From an uncultured Prevotellaceae bacterium (GTDB lineage Bacteria; Bacteroidota; Bacteroidia; Bacteroidales; Bacteroidaceae): 23,403 bases of DNA. Under the pieces are notes generated by a model. It searched no databases. It saw only the letters and a program-made list of their open reading frames with translations, and was not told where the DNA came from. The stretch covers positions 1 through 23,403 of the forward strand of contig CAMJAO010000007.1 in assembly GCA_946403615.1 (NCBI GenBank). The letters are read 5' to 3'. This document shows, in pieces, positions 7,479 to 15,505 of the stretch (its first letter is position 1; every line of letters starts with the position of its first letter). Made by a program: the position numbers and the translations under genes.

Positions 7479-8363
7479 TTACCTCGTGTCCTTCCCCCAC
7501 ATCATTTTTTGGCGGAGGGTGTGGAAATACTTCGTATCGAAGCGTTTCACCACACGTACAGGGAATTTAGCCTTACGGATGGTGAGCACCGTGCCTTCGG
7601 AGCATTTCTCAGAGCGTCCGTCGATAGCCACGAGAAATTGGTGGCTGCGGCTCTCTACGGTGAGAGTGATTTCCGCATCATCGGGGATGACCATGGGCCG
7701 CACATTCAGGCTGTGGGGCGCCACGGGTGTGAGACAGAGCACACCAGCCTGCGGTGCCACAATCGGCCCGCCGTTTGAGAGCGAATAGGCCGTGCTGCCC
7801 GTGGGGGTGCTGACTATCAGTCCGTCGGCTTGATAGGTGACCAGATATTCATCGTTGACATATGCGCGGATACTGATCATCGACGCATTATCGCGTTTGA
7901 GTACAGCGATATCGTTGAGCGCATAAGGATGGGCCGAGAGCAACGACCCGTCAGCCCGGACGCCAATCACACTCAGTTCATCGACGGCGTAATTGCCTTC
8001 AAGGACATCGGTCAGCGCCTCCTCCACACACTCAGGAGTGAAAGACGCGAGGAATCCCAACCGGCCCATATTGACGCCGATGATGGGGATGCCTTTGTCG
8101 CCCACCCTGCTCGCCGCGCTGAGGAAAGTGCCGTCGCCGCCCATAGAGACCACGAAGTCGGCCTCGAAGTCATCGCCCGAGAACACCTGGTCGGCATGCA
8201 CGTCAATCTGCTGTTCTACGGTCAGGAAATGGTAGTACGCCCGCTCGATATACACCGCCGCTCCTCTCTCCGAAAGGAAAGAGAGTATTTTCTGGATGGA
8301 CATCGACTTCTTGGCCTGATAGATATTGCCAAAGAAGGCAAAACGCAGTTGACGCTCAGACAT
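7479..8363 (-). CDS. nadK: NAD kinase
   Basis: This 294-aa cytoplasmic enzyme phosphorylates NAD to NADP with ATP. Family hallmarks are present: GGDGT at 75-79, GVNMGRLGFL at 96-105, ND at 150-151, and the glycine-rich ADGLIVSTPTGSTAYS at 179-194. The length is normal for the family. I chose the start at 8363 (MSERQLRFAFFG) because the family's first strand (RFAFFGN) begins right after it. Upstream in-frame Mets at 8381 and 8432 would add 6 or 23 residues of unlikely sequence. It is divergent from the DJ-1 gene across 140 bp and lies upstream of the ABC exporter. Confidence 0.93.
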   Translation of the reverse strand: MSERQLRFAFFGNIYQAKKSMSIQKILSFLSERGAAVYIERAYYHFLTVEQQIDVHADQVFSGDDFEADFVVSMGGDGTFLSAASRVGDKGIPIIGVNMGRLGFLASFTPECVEEALTDVLEGNYAVDELSVIGVRADGSLLSAHPYALNDIAVLKRDNASMISIRAYVNDEYLVTYQADGLIVSTPTGSTAYSLSNGGPIVAPQAGVLCLTPVAPHSLNVRPMVIPDDAEITLTVESRSHQFLVAIDGRSEKCSEGTVLTIRKAKFPVRVVKRFDTKYFHTLRQKMMWGKDTR

Positions 8364-8421
8364 ATTTGAGTATTTAAACATCTTTTTTACATTCAAAACA
8401 CGTAAAATGGCAAAAAAATCG

Positions 8422-8429
8422 TATTTTTG
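8422..8429 (+). promoter_or_regulatory. Tentative -7 element for the DJ-1/recG unit
   Basis: TATTTTTG matches TAnnTTTG and would give a leader of about 65 nt before the ATG at 8504. No clear TTG lies 19-21 bp upstream. On the opposite strand TAATTTTG (8474-8467) could serve NAD kinase equally weakly. The 140-bp gap must hold both promoters. Confidence 0.35.
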
Positions 8430-8503
8430 CAACGGTGTACATACGTATTCTGTGTATATTTTTCGGCAAAATTACAGTTTTTTACCGACATTAAGAAAAG
8501 ATT

Positions 8504-9070
8504 ATGGCAAAAGTATATGAATTTCTCGCTAACGGGTTTGAGGAGATAGAGGGACTGGCACCTGTTGACATCTTGCGCAGGGGCGGTGTGGAAGTGATAA
8601 CAGTCAGTGTGACGGGCGACCTGATGGTGGAAACCTCGCACGGCATTACGGTCATGGCCGATGCCCTGCTTGAGGAGACCGACCTGAGCGATGCCGATAT
8701 GCTGCTGTTGCCCGGCGGTATGCCCGGCAGCAAGAATCTTAACGCCCATGAGGGTGTCCGCGCCGCCGTGATGGCACAGGCCGCGAAGGGCGGTCGCATC
8801 GGCGCCATATGCGCCGCGCCCATGGTACTAGGCAGTCTTGGGCTTTTACAAGGCAAAAGAGCCACCTGCTCGCCGGGATTTGAAGTGTATATGGACGGGG
8901 CCGACTACACCGCAGAACTTTTCACCGTCGACGGCAACATCATCACGGGTGAAGGACCTGCCGCTACCCTACCCTATGCCTACCGCATCCTGTCGTTCTT
9001 CATCCCTGAGGAGGACGTGCGGACTTTGCAGCGTAAGATGCAATTCTTACACCTGATAGGAGAACAATAA
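8504..9070 (+). CDS. DJ-1/PfpI (YajL/ThiJ-like) family protein
   Basis: This 188-aa cytoplasmic protein belongs to the DJ-1 group of the DJ-1/PfpI superfamily, whose members are linked to oxidative stress, chaperone or glyoxalase-type activities. The reactive Cys103 lies in the nucleophile elbow GAICAAP, and the conserved Glu16 (GFEEIEGLAPVDILRRGG) that lowers its pKa in DJ-1 is present. LLLPGG at 67-72 is also typical. The length fits a single-domain protein. The recG ATG begins 10 bp after its stop, so the two are almost certainly co-transcribed. The older label of a thiazole-phosphate biosynthesis enzyme is not supported by anything here. Confidence 0.88.
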   Translation: MAKVYEFLANGFEEIEGLAPVDILRRGGVEVITVSVTGDLMVETSHGITVMADALLEETDLSDADMLLLPGGMPGSKNLNAHEGVRAAVMAQAAKGGRIGAICAAPMVLGSLGLLQGKRATCSPGFEVYMDGADYTAELFTVDGNIITGEGPAATLPYAYRILSFFIPEEDVRTLQRKMQFLHLIGEQ

Positions 9071-9080
9071 GCACAACTGT

Positions 9081-11183
9081 ATGCCATCGATTTTCGAACA
9101 GGATGTGATGTATGTGCCCGGCGTCGGGCCCAAACGGAAGGAGATATTGAACAAAGAACTCAATATCCGCACTTTCGGCGACCTGCTCGAATACTACCCC
9201 TATAAATACGTTGACCGCAGCCGCATCTACCGCTCGGATGAGCTGTCGCCCGACATGCCTTTCGTGCAGTTGAAAGGCAAGATCCTGAGTTTTGAGGAAT
9301 TTGAGATGGGCCCGCGCAAGAAACGGCTTGTAGCCCATTTCCATGACGGGCAGGGACGGATTGTGGATTTAGTATGGTTCGCACGCACGCAATATGTCAC
9401 GAAGAGTATCAAGGTCAACACAGAATACATCGTTTTCGGCAAACCTTCTGTCTTCAACGGACGTTTTCAGATAGCCCATCCAGAAGTGGAACCGGCCACG
9501 GACCTGCAACTGTCGTCGATGGGCATGCAGCCTTATTACAACACGACGGAGAAGATGAAGACGATGGGGCTGACATCGCGCAGCATCGAGCGCATCGTGA
9601 AAAGCATGCTCGAGCGCATCCCCTCGCCCATCGACGAGACACTGCCACCCTTCATCACCGGTCCGCTGCATCTGGTATCGCGCGACGACGCCCTACGCCA
9701 TGTGCATTATCCCAAGACCACCGACGAGATGCAACGCGCAAGGCTCAGACTGAAGTTTGAGGAGTTGTTTTATGTGCAACTCAACATTCTGCGCTATGCC
9801 GCCGACCAACGAAGAAAATACCGTGGTTATGTCTTCTCGCGCGTAGGCGATTTATTCAACGGGTTCTTCCGTTACCGCCTGCCCTTCACGTTGACTAACG
9901 CCCAGAAGCGCGTCATCCGCGAGATACGCCAAGACATGGGCAGCGGGCGACAGATGAACCGCCTGCTGCAAGGCGACGTAGGTTCGGGCAAGACACTTGT
10001 GGCGCTGATGTCGATGCTCATCGCGCTCGACAACGGCTATCAGGCATGCATCATGGCTCCGACAGAAATCCTCGCCGAACAGCATTTGGCCACCATCCGC
10101 GAATTTCTGGGCGACATGCCCATACGCGTGGAACTGCTCACGGGCATCGTCAAGGGCAAAAAACGCCAAGAGATTCTCGACGGGCTGGCCGATGGCAGTG
10201 TGCAGATACTCGTGGGCACACACGCCATCATCGAAGACCCCGTGCAATTCTATCGGCTGGGCTTCGCTGTGGTGGACGAGCAGCACCGGTTCGGTGTGGC
10301 GCAGAGAGCCAAACTATGGGGAAAAAGCGAGAATCCTCCCCATGTGCTGGTGATGACCGCCACACCTATCCCCCGTACCCTGGCAATGACCATTTACGGC
10401 GATCTGGATGTGAGCGTCATCGACGAACTGCCACCGGGACGCAAACCTATACAGACCGAGCACCGTTTCGACAACCGCATCACATCACTCTACGAGAGCA
10501 TCCGCCGACAAGTACGCATGGGACGGCAGATTTACATCGTATTTCCGCTCATCAAGGAGAGCGAGAAAAGCGACCTGAAGAATCTGGAGGAAGGTTATGA
10601 AACACTCTGTCAGGTCTTCAGCGAATTCCGTCTGAGCAAGGTGCACGGCAAAATGAAAGCCAAGGAGAAAGAAGACGAGATGCAGCGGTTTGTACGCGGC
10701 GAGACACAGATACTCGTGGCGACAACAGTCATCGAGGTGGGCGTAAATGTGCCCAACGCATCGGTCATGGTCATCCTCGACGCACAACGGTTCGGACTGT
10801 CGCAACTGCATCAGTTGCGCGGACGTGTGGGCCGTGGCGCCGACCAATCGTATTGCATTCTGGTCACGCCCTACGAACTAAGCAAGGAGACGCGCCGCCG
10901 CATCGACATCATGTGCGACACCAACGACGGGTTCCAGATAGCCGAGGCCGACCTGAAACTGCGCGGTCCAGGCGACTTGGAGGGTACACAGCAGAGCGGT
11001 ATGGCCTTTGACCTGAAAATAGCCGACATCGCCCGCGACGGACAAATCGTTCAGATGGCGCGCGACGAGGCACAAAAAATCATTGATGCCGACCCGACCT
11101 GTGAGCGACCAGAACACGCCATGCTCTGGAACCGGCTCGCCGAACTGCGAAAGACCAATATCAATTGGGGCGTAATCTCATAG
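9081..11183 (+). CDS. recG: ATP-dependent DNA helicase RecG
   Basis: This 700-aa helicase remodels stalled replication forks and branch-migrates Holliday junctions. The N-terminal wedge/OB region (about 1-260) includes the start VGPKRKEILNKELNIRTFGD and the fold VQLKGKILSFE. The helicase core follows: Walker A GDVGSGKT at 298-305, DEQH box at 399-402, TATPIPRTLAMTIYGDLD after it, and motif VI QLRGRVGRG at 578-586. The C-terminal region contains the RecG-type GDLEGTQQSG. The length is typical of the family. It lies directly after the DJ-1 gene in what looks like a two-gene operon. Confidence 0.97.
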   Translation: MPSIFEQDVMYVPGVGPKRKEILNKELNIRTFGDLLEYYPYKYVDRSRIYRSDELSPDMPFVQLKGKILSFEEFEMGPRKKRLVAHFHDGQGRIVDLVWFARTQYVTKSIKVNTEYIVFGKPSVFNGRFQIAHPEVEPATDLQLSSMGMQPYYNTTEKMKTMGLTSRSIERIVKSMLERIPSPIDETLPPFITGPLHLVSRDDALRHVHYPKTTDEMQRARLRLKFEELFYVQLNILRYAADQRRKYRGYVFSRVGDLFNGFFRYRLPFTLTNAQKRVIREIRQDMGSGRQMNRLLQGDVGSGKTLVALMSMLIALDNGYQACIMAPTEILAEQHLATIREFLGDMPIRVELLTGIVKGKKRQEILDGLADGSVQILVGTHAIIEDPVQFYRLGFAVVDEQHRFGVAQRAKLWGKSENPPHVLVMTATPIPRTLAMTIYGDLDVSVIDELPPGRKPIQTEHRFDNRITSLYESIRRQVRMGRQIYIVFPLIKESEKSDLKNLEEGYETLCQVFSEFRLSKVHGKMKAKEKEDEMQRFVRGETQILVATTVIEVGVNVPNASVMVILDAQRFGLSQLHQLRGRVGRGADQSYCILVTPYELSKETRRRIDIMCDTNDGFQIAEADLKLRGPGDLEGTQQSGMAFDLKIADIARDGQIVQMARDEAQKIIDADPTCERPEHAMLWNRLAELRKTNINWGVIS

Positions 11184-11378
11184 ACTTCGGGCTTTGAGCC
11201 ATGAGCAATAAGGTCGTCAAGGTCTTTAATGTCCTTAAAAACCTTAAAGATTATAAAGTCAATAGGAATATCGATTAGAACACTAAACACTAAACTCTCT
11301 ACCCTAAGCCTAAACCTAAATGTGTGTTAAACAGACACTAAAGACTGTTAATCGTTCTTTTTTACGGTTTTTATGTCC
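11184..11378. other. recG-peptidase spacer with degenerate 7-bp periodicity
   Basis: No gene is visible. After the recG stop there is a small GGCT-TTG-AGCC hairpin (11190-11200) without a T-run. An AT-rich stretch with recurring CCTTAAA/CTTTAA words follows, then a degenerate heptamer run beginning at 11281 (CACTAAA twice, then CTCTCTA, CCCTAAG and CCTAAAC-like units to about 11320). Confidence 0.45.
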
Positions 11379-11386
11379 TACCTTTG
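11379..11386 (+). promoter_or_regulatory. Promoter -7 element of the M23 peptidase gene
   Basis: TACCTTTG is an exact TAnnTTTG match. The -33 region about 20 bp upstream reads GTTC, only a partial TTG match. Transcription from here would give a leader of about 115-120 nt before the ATG at 11511, which is long for this group and could carry regulation. Confidence 0.55.
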
Positions 11387-11510
11387 CACCCGAGAACGTG
11401 AAAAAGTGATGATTTTCTACTAAAATAATCGGTGTTTTTGATATTTTCGCCCGACTATTTTTCTTAGAAATCCCCCGTGAGAACGGTCACTTAACTACAA
11501 ACTTAGGAAT

Positions 11511-12467
11511 ATGCATTTAACAAAATCGATAAAATCAATTGCGCTGATGGCAACAGTATTGTTGGCATCAACACCAGTGATGGGTCAAGATTTGTTAGCA
11601 CGTCAGGCCCCAGTTGACAAGAAAGTAAGAGCAGTAGACACCTTGGCGCTGCAAAGCATCATGGAGCGCGAAGAGGCTGCCTCTCCCTCAGCCAGTCTGT
11701 ATCAGGACTGGGATAACCGTTACGCCCACAAGGCCACCGAATTGCCCGAATCATACCGCATCGATCTCCGTGATTTCTGCATGCCCACTCCGAGCCGCGT
11801 TATCACATCCAACTTCGGTGCACGTTGGGGTCGCATGCACAAAGGCCTTGACATCAAGGTGTATATCGGCGACACCATCCGCGCCGCTTTCTCCGGCAAA
11901 GTGCGTGTGGTGAAATATGAACCCAAAGGCTACGGCAACTATGTGGTGATCCGTCACCACAATGGCCTGGAGACCATCTACGGCCACATGTCGAAGCAAT
12001 TGGTGCGCGAGAATCAGGTAGTCCGCGCCGGCGATCCTATCGGTCTGGGCGGTAACACTGGCCGCAGCACAGGTTCACACCTCCATTTCGAGACCCGTCT
12101 CTGCGGTGTGGCACTCAATCCCGCTTTGTTCTTCGACTTCCGCAAGCAAGACGTGACAGGCGATTTCTACACCTTCCGCAAGAGCACTGTTGACCGCGAG
12201 TCTGCCGAGGCTACACGCCTGCGCGGCAAGAACGACGGTAATGGTTACAGCCGCGAAGATGTGACCGGTGGCCGTGCTACAGCCAGCAACAACCAGCAAG
12301 GTCAGCAGCGTAGCAGCGGTGCGTCGAAATTCCACAAAGTGCAAGCCGGCGAGACCGTTTATTCTATCGCTCGCAAATACAACATCTCCGTTGAGAAATT
12401 AGCAGAGATGAACCATCTGGGCAAGGAACTGCGTATCCGTCCCGGACAACTGTTGAAATACTCATAA
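11511..12467 (+). CDS. Secreted M23 peptidase with C-terminal LysM
   Basis: This 318-aa protein is predicted to cleave peptidoglycan cross-bridges or stems in the periplasm, or to activate a cell-wall amidase. The signal peptide covers about residues 1-25 (VMGQ). The M23 (LytM/lysostaphin) domain spans about 98-206 with zinc ligands His110 and Asp114 (HKGLD) and His192 in the HLH motif, plus His159 (YGHM), so it looks catalytically competent. A Ser/Gly/Gln-rich linker at about 230-272 leads to one LysM at about 274-318 (HKVQAGETVYSIARKYNIS), which binds glycan. The domain order is the reverse of NlpD/EnvC-like proteins, where LysM or coiled coils come first. It has its own promoter and terminator. 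Confidence 0.9.
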   Translation: MHLTKSIKSIALMATVLLASTPVMGQDLLARQAPVDKKVRAVDTLALQSIMEREEAASPSASLYQDWDNRYAHKATELPESYRIDLRDFCMPTPSRVITSNFGARWGRMHKGLDIKVYIGDTIRAAFSGKVRVVKYEPKGYGNYVVIRHHNGLETIYGHMSKQLVRENQVVRAGDPIGLGGNTGRSTGSHLHFETRLCGVALNPALFFDFRKQDVTGDFYTFRKSTVDRESAEATRLRGKNDGNGYSREDVTGGRATASNNQQGQQRSSGASKFHKVQAGETVYSIARKYNISVEKLAEMNHLGKELRIRPGQLLKYS

Positions 12468-12493
12468 CCCACATTTCAAAGAACTATCAAAAG

Positions 12494-12535
12494 AGTGCCA
12501 GACTTCTCCGGAAGTCTGGCACTTATCTTTTCTCT
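12494..12535 (+). terminator. Strong intrinsic terminator between convergent genes
   Basis: A perfect 13-bp stem, AGTGCCAGACTTC (12494-12506) with GAAGTCTGGCACT (12511-12523) around a TCCG loop, is followed by a T-rich tail. On the minus strand it is followed by CTTTTG, so it may also end the convergent small gene at 12553. Confidence 0.9.
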
Positions 12536-12552
12536 ATTAAGGAAGTCAATAG

Positions 12553-12897
12553 TTATTTTTTCACATCCTTGGTTTCCTCTTGCATTTTAGGCTCGACCGG
12601 TTTCATCGGAGCCATACGTCTGCGAACCGGAGCCACTCTTACATCTTTCTTCTCGACAGTCACTTCCTTTTTCTGCAATTCTTTTTTCTGAGGAGCAACT
12701 GTGGCAGGAACCTCACGTATCTGTGCTACCTTCTGTGTCTTCTTGGCAGAGGCGTCAACCTTTACGGCCTTCTCTTTCACTTGCTCTACGCGGACATCTT
12801 TCTTCACAATATCTTTTTTCACATTTTGTGCATTGGCTTCTGTTGAGAATGCAAATGCAGCAGCCATCATGGCAGCCATCATTAATAATTTCTTCAT
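12553..12897 (-). CDS. Small secreted Lys-rich protein of unknown function
   Basis: This 114-aa protein has a clear signal peptide (residues 1-23, ending EANAQ). The mature part of about 91 residues has 21 Lys and 6 Arg against 14 acidic residues and no Phe, Trp, Tyr, His or Cys. The hexamer KKDVRV occurs twice, with spaced KK pairs throughout, which suggests an extended or coiled-coil rod rather than a globular enzyme. I chose the start at 12897 because the signal peptide begins there and a promoter -7 element lies just upstream. An in-frame Met at 12963 would start upstream of that promoter. It is probably periplasmic and could bind an anionic surface such as lipopolysaccharide or nucleic acid. 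I do not recognise a family. Confidence 0.75.
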   Translation of the reverse strand: MKKLLMMAAMMAAAFAFSTEANAQNVKKDIVKKDVRVEQVKEKAVKVDASAKKTQKVAQIREVPATVAPQKKELQKKEVTVEKKDVRVAPVRRRMAPMKPVEPKMQEETKDVKK

Positions 12898-12933
12898 ATT
12901 GTCGGAATTAATAGTTAAGTTGATATTTCTGGG

Positions 12934-12941
12934 CAAAGATA
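12934..12941 (-). promoter_or_regulatory. Promoter -7 element of the Lys-rich protein gene
   Basis: On the minus strand the bases read TATCTTTG, an exact TAnnTTTG match, 36 bp upstream of the ATG. No clear TTG is seen at the -33 position. Confidence 0.6.
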
Positions 12942-13008
12942 AGTAATAAATCCGAAAAGTCATAAAGGATTTGACATTTTTAACATTTTGACGCCATCGG
13001 AATCGTTG

Positions 13009-13024
13009 TGTAAAATACTTTACA
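13009..13024. repeat. TGTAAA-N4-TTTACA palindrome
   Basis: A 16-bp dyad in the 150-bp gap between the end of the GT2 gene and the Lys-rich gene. It could be a weak transcript-end hairpin for the glycosyltransferase unit or an operator for the next gene. Nothing else in this gap stands out. Confidence 0.35.
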
Positions 13025-13047
13025 TCTGTTATAACCTTACCGTAACG

Positions 13048-13845
13048 TCATTTTGCACTTTTCATTTTCGCAAAAAGCGAACGGCACACGAACCAGGCGT
13101 GCATGGCCGTGGTGGTGAGCAGGCCATAATGGCTGCGCATCACACGGAAGCGCTCTTTCAGGGAGTCGCGGTGGTGCTTCGTGGTCTGTCCGCCCTCCAA
13201 AAACAAAGCCACCACACTGTCGATGCGTGTCAGGGGCAGCGACTGGCGCTCAGCCTCTTTCATCACGCGGATACACCAATCCACATCTGCCGAATAGCGG
13301 AAACGGGTGTCATAGGGAATGGTGCGGGCGATGTCGGTTCTGGCGTAAAACGCCTGATGACACACGAGCATGCCTTTTCGGAAGGAGCGCCACGTAAGTT
13401 TCGCAGGTGGTTGCAGACGACGCGGGCCGATACACTTTCCCTCACTGTCGATAAGGTCGGTAAAACCGTAGATGACAGCCGGCATCATGCCGTCGTCAGC
13501 CGCCATTGCCGTCTGAGCCACTTTTTCCAGCGTCGTGGCGTCAGCCAGACGGTCGCCGGCATTCAGGAAGATGACATAATCGCCGGTGGCTCGGCTCAGG
13601 CCCTTATTCATCGCGTCATAAAGTCCCTTGTCAGGCTCAGACGAAATGACCACGCGATGCCCGGAACCACTGTTTTGGACATCGCGTTGATAGTCTTCCG
13701 CCATCTTGAGCGTGCCGTCGGTCGAAGCCCCGTCAATAATCAGGTGCTCCACCAGACTATACGTCTGCCCCCTGACGCTGTCGAGCGTAGGTTGCAACAC
13801 GTCGGCCGCCTGCCAAGTGACGGTAATCACCGAGATGGTGATCAT
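13048..13845 (-). CDS. Family 2 glycosyltransferase (WcaE-like)
   Basis: This 265-aa enzyme is predicted to transfer a sugar from a nucleotide donor at the inner face of the cytoplasmic membrane, building a surface polysaccharide or glycan. The GT-A core is clear: SVITVTW at the start, DGASTDGT at 38-45, EPDKGLYDAMNKGL at 70-83, LNAGD at 94-98 (the DXD-type metal site) and SADVDW at 185-190. The motif set is like that of colanic-acid WcaE-type transferases. Its ATG overlaps the stop of the upstream transferase by 4 bp, which indicates translational coupling. Donor and acceptor cannot be told from sequence. Confidence 0.88.
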   Translation of the reverse strand: MITISVITVTWQAADVLQPTLDSVRGQTYSLVEHLIIDGASTDGTLKMAEDYQRDVQNSGSGHRVVISSEPDKGLYDAMNKGLSRATGDYVIFLNAGDRLADATTLEKVAQTAMAADDGMMPAVIYGFTDLIDSEGKCIGPRRLQPPAKLTWRSFRKGMLVCHQAFYARTDIARTIPYDTRFRYSADVDWCIRVMKEAERQSLPLTRIDSVVALFLEGGQTTKHHRDSLKERFRVMRSHYGLLTTTAMHAWFVCRSLFAKMKSAK

Positions 13846-15116
13846 ATCTTGTAATTTTTGAAAGCGAGGGCATGGTTATACACCTCGATGTATTTCAGTG
13901 CAATAAGATGCTGCGAATAAGATGAGGCCACTTTCTTCACGGCACTTTCACTCAGTGCGGCGCGGTCAGCCTCTTCCATCACCCAATAGATACCTTTCGC
14001 CAAATCCGACGAGTCGCGGTATTGGGCCACATATCCGTTTTTCTCATGGTCAATCTCCTCAGTGATACCACCGACCTTGAATCCCACACAAGGCACACCG
14101 CACGCCATGGCCTCCATGACGGTGTTGGGCAGGTTATCTTCCAATGAAGGCAGCACGAACACATCGGCGGAGTTATACACATCCACGATTTTCTTCTCGT
14201 CGCTGACATATCCCAACGGATAGGCAGGCAGGCGCAGGTGACCCGTGAAATCCTCTGAATGGCCTCCGAGGATGGCCACTGCGGCAGTGTCTTTCATCTC
14301 GGGATGCTCGGCTATCATCTTATCAATAGCCTCGATCATGAAATCCATGCCCTTGCGGCGGTCATTGACCCGTTGCGACACGAAGAGGATGATTTTCTTG
14401 TCCAGAGGCAGTCCGGCGCGCTTACGGGCCTCCTGCTGGTCTTTTTTGCAGAATACGCGTGTGTCAATGGGATTGGGAATGGCCGTGATAGACTGTCCTG
14501 TGAGCAAGGCGCTCTTTTTTGCCAATCCTTCGAGCCAACGGCTACAGGTGACAAATGAGATGTGCTGCCCGTCTATCATCGCAGCCTTTTTCTTCCATAC
14601 CCGGTAGGCAAGGTCTTTGGGTCCGCCGTTGTCAGGCAGCATCTTACAGTTGCGACAAGTAGAGGTATAAGCCTTGCATCCCTGTGTGTAATGACAGATG
14701 GCCGTAGCGGGCCAAGCATCGTGCATGGTCCAGACCACAGGTTTGCCCGACTCCAGAATTTTTCTGATATCGGCGATGGAGAGCATACCCTGATTGATCC
14801 AGTTGAGATGAATCACATCGGCCTCTTTGAACTCTCTGAGCGATGTGATGTCATAGCCGGTGTTGGCTATGTCGAGTTCGAACAGGCGCTTCCGTCCAAG
14901 GTGCAGGTTCCAATACACGCACCATCGTTCCCAAAGGAAGTTCAAGCGTCCTTTGACGGCATTGCCAAGACCTACGACGGTGATATTGTCCGTCTCTTTG
15001 TCACGCACCAACATTTTGGCTTTTACGCCATTGTTGTTGAGCGCTTCCACCAACCTGTTGGCCGCCAGAGCCGCTCCACCCATTCTCTCACTGGTATTTA
15101 CAATCAGTACTCTCAT
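13842..15116 (-). CDS. GT4-type glycosyltransferase (WcaC-like)
   Basis: This 424-aa GT-B enzyme probably acts with the GT2 it is coupled to. The N-terminal acceptor domain begins MRVLIVNTSERMGGAALAA. It contains HDAWP and a Cys cluster (Cys141, Cys147, Cys154, Cys157) seen in WcaC-like transferases, possibly a structural metal site. The donor domain has FVSQRVNDRRKG near 246-256 and PSLEDNLPNTVMEAMACG at 323-340, where Asp327 and Glu335 take the places of the usual EX7E pair. It has a canonical promoter upstream. Only these two transferases are present, so this is not a full capsule cluster. They may complete a glycan whose other genes lie elsewhere, for example O-glycosylation or LPS. Confidence 0.88.
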   Translation of the reverse strand: MRVLIVNTSERMGGAALAANRLVEALNNNGVKAKMLVRDKETDNITVVGLGNAVKGRLNFLWERWCVYWNLHLGRKRLFELDIANTGYDITSLREFKEADVIHLNWINQGMLSIADIRKILESGKPVVWTMHDAWPATAICHYTQGCKAYTSTCRNCKMLPDNGGPKDLAYRVWKKKAAMIDGQHISFVTCSRWLEGLAKKSALLTGQSITAIPNPIDTRVFCKKDQQEARKRAGLPLDKKIILFVSQRVNDRRKGMDFMIEAIDKMIAEHPEMKDTAAVAILGGHSEDFTGHLRLPAYPLGYVSDEKKIVDVYNSADVFVLPSLEDNLPNTVMEAMACGVPCVGFKVGGITEEIDHEKNGYVAQYRDSSDLAKGIYWVMEEADRAALSESAVKKVASSYSQHLIALKYIEVYNHALAFKNYKI

Positions 15117-15186
15117 ATATGGTGTGTTGTATAAATTAAGCTAATATAAAAAGGAGGAAATAATGATACTATTTTTTTGAATGACA

Positions 15187-15217
15187 CAAAGATACGTTAA
15201 AAAGCGGTTTTTGCAAA
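15187..15217 (-). promoter_or_regulatory. Promoter of the glycosyltransferase pair
   Basis: On the minus strand TTTG (15217-15214), a 19-bp spacer and TATCTTTG (15194-15187) give a full Bacteroidetes promoter. Transcription should start near 15181, about 65 nt before the ATG at 15116. Confidence 0.75.
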
Positions 15218-15255
15218 AAAAAATGCAAAAAAAATCACTGTTAACGCACACAGCG

Positions 15256-15271
15256 CTTGATTTATATCAAG
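15256..15271. promoter_or_regulatory. Perfect FNR/CRP-type dyad between divergent promoters
   Basis: CTTGAT-TTAT-ATCAAG contains TTGAT-N4-ATCAA, the consensus half-sites for FNR-type regulators in other bacteria. Its centre (15263.5) is about 82 bp from the predicted start of each divergent transcript (near 15181 on the minus strand and 15345 on the plus strand). Members of the CRP/FNR family are common in Bacteroidetes, but their exact sites vary, so the regulator is inferred. Confidence 0.5.
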
Positions 15272-15308
15272 AATAGCGTATTTTTTAGTAAAAACGGGGT
15301 AAAAAGTA

Positions 15309-15339
15309 TTGCGACATGTCGGATTTCGCCGTACCTTTG
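15309..15339 (+). promoter_or_regulatory. Promoter of a candidate small RNA
   Basis: TTG (15309-15311), a 20-bp spacer and TACCTTTG (15332-15339) are a full Bacteroidetes promoter on the plus strand. No plus-strand protein gene follows. A 10-bp perfect palindrome, CGACATGTCG (15312-15321), lies inside the spacer next to the -33 element and could be an operator. Confidence 0.7.
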
Positions 15340-15441
15340 CATTGTCAAAAGGTTAATAGATTGTTTAGGTTAGTAGTAATAGATTTAGGTTTTTAGTTAT
15401 TAGGTTTAAGGTAATTAAATTAAGATTGTTTAATTGGACAA

Positions 15442-15475
15442 CAATGGTGGCCGTGAGGTTCCCATTGATTTTTTT
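15442..15475 (+). terminator. GNRA-capped terminator-like hairpin within the candidate RNA
   Basis: The outer 6-bp stem (15442-15447 with 15462-15467), a U-C mismatch and an inner GGCC/GGUU stem with a GUGA loop are followed by A and T7. The shape fits an intrinsic terminator or attenuator. Confidence 0.6.
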
Positions 15476-15505
15476 GAAAAAGGATTTTTAGTTAAACATA
15501 GGCTC

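Noticed and set aside
12988..13854. A 288-codon plus-strand reading frame
   Set aside because: It lies opposite the GT2 gene, whose motifs are clear. The plus-strand product shows no family motif and begins in AT-rich spacer.
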